The notes beneath the pieces were generated by a model that saw only the letters and a program-made list of their open reading frames with translations, was not told where the DNA came from and ran no database searches. 64,000 bases of DNA from Streptomyces sp. PR69 (lineage in GTDB: Bacteria; Actinomycetota; Actinomycetes; Streptomycetales; Streptomycetaceae), in assembly GCF_026420845.1 (NCBI RefSeq), contig NZ_JAOWCB010000005.1, positions 214,103 to 278,102 on the forward strand, written 5' to 3'. Position numbers and translations under genes: made by a program. This document shows positions 62,531 through 64,000 of the stretch, one piece after another; positions within the stretch are counted from its first letter, which is position 1; every line of letters begins with the position of its first letter.

Positions 62531-62995
62531 GTGAACCGTGACGCGCTCACCGCCCAGCTCATGGACCCGTCTTCGGGGACCGCCTCGGGAACCGACTGCC
62601 GCAGATACGGCTTCGAGCTGCCCGCGCGCGTCGAATGCGTCGCCCGCGCCCGCACGCTGACCGGCGAACGGCTCGGTTCCTGGGGCATCGGCGGCGATGT
62701 CCGGGACACGGCGCTGCTGATCGTCTCCGAGCTGGTGACCAACGCGGTCGTGCACACCGGCGGCGCGCTCGTCGCCTGCGAACTCCTCATCCACGCACAG
62801 CACTTGCGCATCACCGTCCAGGACCAGGGAGCAGCCCCCACCGGCCCGCATGTCTGCCGGGTCTCGGACGAGGAGCGCGGCCGCGGGCTGCTGCTGGTGG
62901 AAGCCGTCAGCAGCGCATGGGGCACGCATGCGGCGAGCGCCGGGGCCGGCCGCGTCGTCTGGGCCGAACTGCCCCGCACGGCGCGCCCGTGCTGA
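62531..62995 (+). CDS. Anti-sigma-type ATP-binding protein (HATPase/GHKL)
   Basis: A 154-residue GHKL ATPase: SELVTNAVVHT (N box), DQGAAPTGP (G1 region) and RGRGLLLVEAVSSAWG (G2). Stand-alone proteins of this type partner DUF397/XRE genes in Streptomyces and resemble RsbW/SpoIIAB kinases. GTG 62531 is chosen; an ATG at 62561 is an alternative. Confidence 0.85.
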   Translation: MNRDALTAQLMDPSSGTASGTDCRRYGFELPARVECVARARTLTGERLGSWGIGGDVRDTALLIVSELVTNAVVHTGGALVACELLIHAQHLRITVQDQGAAPTGPHVCRVSDEERGRGLLLVEAVSSAWGTHAASAGAGRVVWAELPRTARPC

Positions 62996-63465
62996 GGAAT
63001 CTGGCGACGCTGCTGAGCCGGAGCCGCCGCGCCGCGGAACACCTCGCCGCGGAACACCAGAGCGGACGAGGAGGCAGTCAGCCCGCCCTTCGCCAACTGG
63101 AGCTCCCGCCCCGGCTCGCCCCCACTCTCGGCTGTGACGCCGTCGGCTTTCCCGCGCGCTACGGCGCGCGGATGCTGGCCCGACTGCCGCGCGCGGGCTG
63201 TGTCTTCGCCGAAGGCCACTGGTGGTGGTGGATCGTTCCGGCCGGCTCCGACCTTGAGGTCGTGTGGCCGCTGCCCGCACACTACGCACCCGGCGCCCGG
63301 GTGCCGGTCACCCGTCCGCGGCTGGTCCACCGGCCCGACGAGACACGCGACGGCGCGCATGGCGTCGCCGCCCCCTACACTCCGCCCATCCCGCTCTATG
63401 TGCTCGCCTGCCAGCTCACGGGCACCGCGCCGCTGTGGACGGCGGGAGCGGGCAGCGCGCACTGA
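62989..63465 (+). CDS. Hypothetical protein
   Basis: A 158-residue protein whose GTG overlaps the preceding stop. It has PTLGCDAVGFPARYGARMLARLPRAGCVFAEGHWWWWIVPAGSDL, a Trp-rich core, and a Pro-rich C-terminal half. Such ATPase-linked proteins are common in Streptomyces; function unknown. Confidence 0.6.
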   Translation: MLRNLATLLSRSRRAAEHLAAEHQSGRGGSQPALRQLELPPRLAPTLGCDAVGFPARYGARMLARLPRAGCVFAEGHWWWWIVPAGSDLEVVWPLPAHYAPGARVPVTRPRLVHRPDETRDGAHGVAAPYTPPIPLYVLACQLTGTAPLWTAGAGSAH

Positions 63466-63480
63466 GCCGGTCCCGGCGAC

Positions 63481-63486
63481 TAGTCT
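63481..63486 (+). promoter_or_regulatory. Possible -10 element for a leaderless mRNA
   Basis: TAGTCT lies 7 nt before the ATG at 63494, with no Shine-Dalgarno sequence; no clear -35 is seen. Confidence 0.3.
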
Positions 63487-63493
63487 GCTGACC

Positions 63494-63904
63494 ATGTCAG
63501 AAGCCAATACGAGCCCCGATGCGAGCGTGGCCGCGCGCCCGGACACGGCCGTGGACTCAGCCGTGGACCCAGCCATGGACACAGCCCATGCAGGCCCGGA
63601 CGCACACCCGCAGGCGGGCCCCGAGGCGGGCGCGGAGCGTGAGGGCCTCACACCGCGGCAGGCCCGCCGGGTACGGATAGTCCTCTCGGCGCTCATCATG
63701 ATCGCCGCGGCCGCGGTGCTGGCGCTGCGGCTCGGCAGCACCCATTCGATGCTCACCGTGGGCTTCTACGGCATGGCCCTGATCCTTTCCGGAAGCGCCC
63801 TGGTGCTCAGCAAACAGGGCCGCACGAAGGTGGCCACGGCGGTGCTCGGCCTCGGGGTGGCGGTGGCGCTCGCGGGGGAGTGGGCCGTCGCGTCGATGCG
63901 CTGA
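63494..63904 (+). CDS. Small membrane protein with acidic N-terminus
   Basis: A 136-residue protein: Asp/Ala/Pro-rich low-complexity N-terminus (about 1-50, with DxAVD repeats), then RQARRVRIVLSALIMIAAAAVLALRLG and two further hydrophobic segments. Three predicted helices; function unknown. Confidence 0.7.
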   Translation: MSEANTSPDASVAARPDTAVDSAVDPAMDTAHAGPDAHPQAGPEAGAEREGLTPRQARRVRIVLSALIMIAAAAVLALRLGSTHSMLTVGFYGMALILSGSALVLSKQGRTKVATAVLGLGVAVALAGEWAVASMR

Positions 63905-63934
63905 CTCGTCCTGGCCGGGGCCGGGCACAGGGAA

Positions 63935-63973
63935 GGCCCCCGCCCGGAAACTCTCCTGCTCGGGGCGGGGGCC
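63935..63973 (+). terminator. Hairpin at the right end of the window
   Basis: Arms GGCCCCCGCCC (63935-63945) and GGGCGGGGGCC (63963-63973), 17-nt loop, after the small membrane-protein gene. Confidence 0.8.
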
Positions 63974-64000
63974 GTGGTCCGGCCCGGCGAGGGCCAGGTC

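Overview
The window is high-GC actinomycete DNA, almost certainly Streptomyces. The evidence is dense GTG and ATG starts, GTGA/ATGA stop-start overlaps, codons with G or C in third position, and families typical of that genus (DUF397, XRE/DUF5753, DUF5947 and DUF6084-like proteins). Most of it is a type II (aromatic) polyketide biosynthetic gene cluster. The window opens inside its chain length factor and the cluster appears to end near 55.5 kb. A 15 kb [NiFe]-hydrogenase locus lies in the middle of the cluster.

Left arm of the cluster (1-21.6 kb): end of the chain length factor, an aromatase/cyclase, a DUF1772 anthrone-oxygenase-like protein, an SDR, two small ABM monooxygenases, a complete acetyl-CoA carboxylase set (fused AccDA, AccB, AccC), a second SDR, a Tat-exported multicopper oxidase, a P450, MFS and MMPL exporters, a FAD monooxygenase, a secreted VOC-fold protein, a flavin halogenase, a POT-family transporter, an O-methyltransferase and a luciferase-like oxidoreductase. 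No ACP lies where one is normally found.

Hydrogenase island (22.3-37.6 kb): hypABFCDE runs leftward. A divergent operon carries hypX, the small and large subunits of a group 1h (high-affinity, oxygen-tolerant) uptake hydrogenase, a NifU-like protein, several conserved proteins of unknown function, a maturation endopeptidase with an extra N-terminal domain, and a 43-residue membrane protein. It makes a self-sufficient H2-oxidising unit, including its own CO source (HypX). No integrase or transposase is visible at its edges. A spacer with imperfect duplicated repeats lies on its left.

Right arm (37.6-55.5 kb): two large FAD aromatic hydroxylases, two more O-methyltransferases, a MarR regulator with a palindromic operator, a CPA2 antiporter followed by a TetR-type gene remnant, a [3Fe-4S] ferredoxin with a second P450, a TenA-like protein, a glutamine-dependent amidotransferase, a glycosyltransferase, a second Tat multicopper oxidase (lipoprotein), a small membrane protein, an unusual ABM-dehydrogenase fusion and an SCP2-like protein. 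The amidotransferase, halogenase, two P450s, three O-methyltransferases and multiple FAD oxygenases together match the tailoring set of polycyclic xanthone/pentangular polyphenols of the xantholipin-lysolipin type. This is a class-level inference; the glycosyltransferase, the multicopper oxidases and the fusion enzyme suggest a variant.

Paired 11-bp-spaced heptamers of the SARP type, arranged with the same geometry, precede the P450 at 9.5 kb and the fusion gene at 53.8 kb. This ties both arms to one regulon across the hydrogenase island. Two TTA codons (multicopper oxidase 1 and the MFS exporter) suggest bldA control. Right of 55.5 kb the genes look like general chromosome: sulfite-oxidase-like molybdoenzyme, GT87 mannosyltransferase-like membrane protein, M64 peptidase, and an XRE/DUF397/anti-sigma-type ATPase group.
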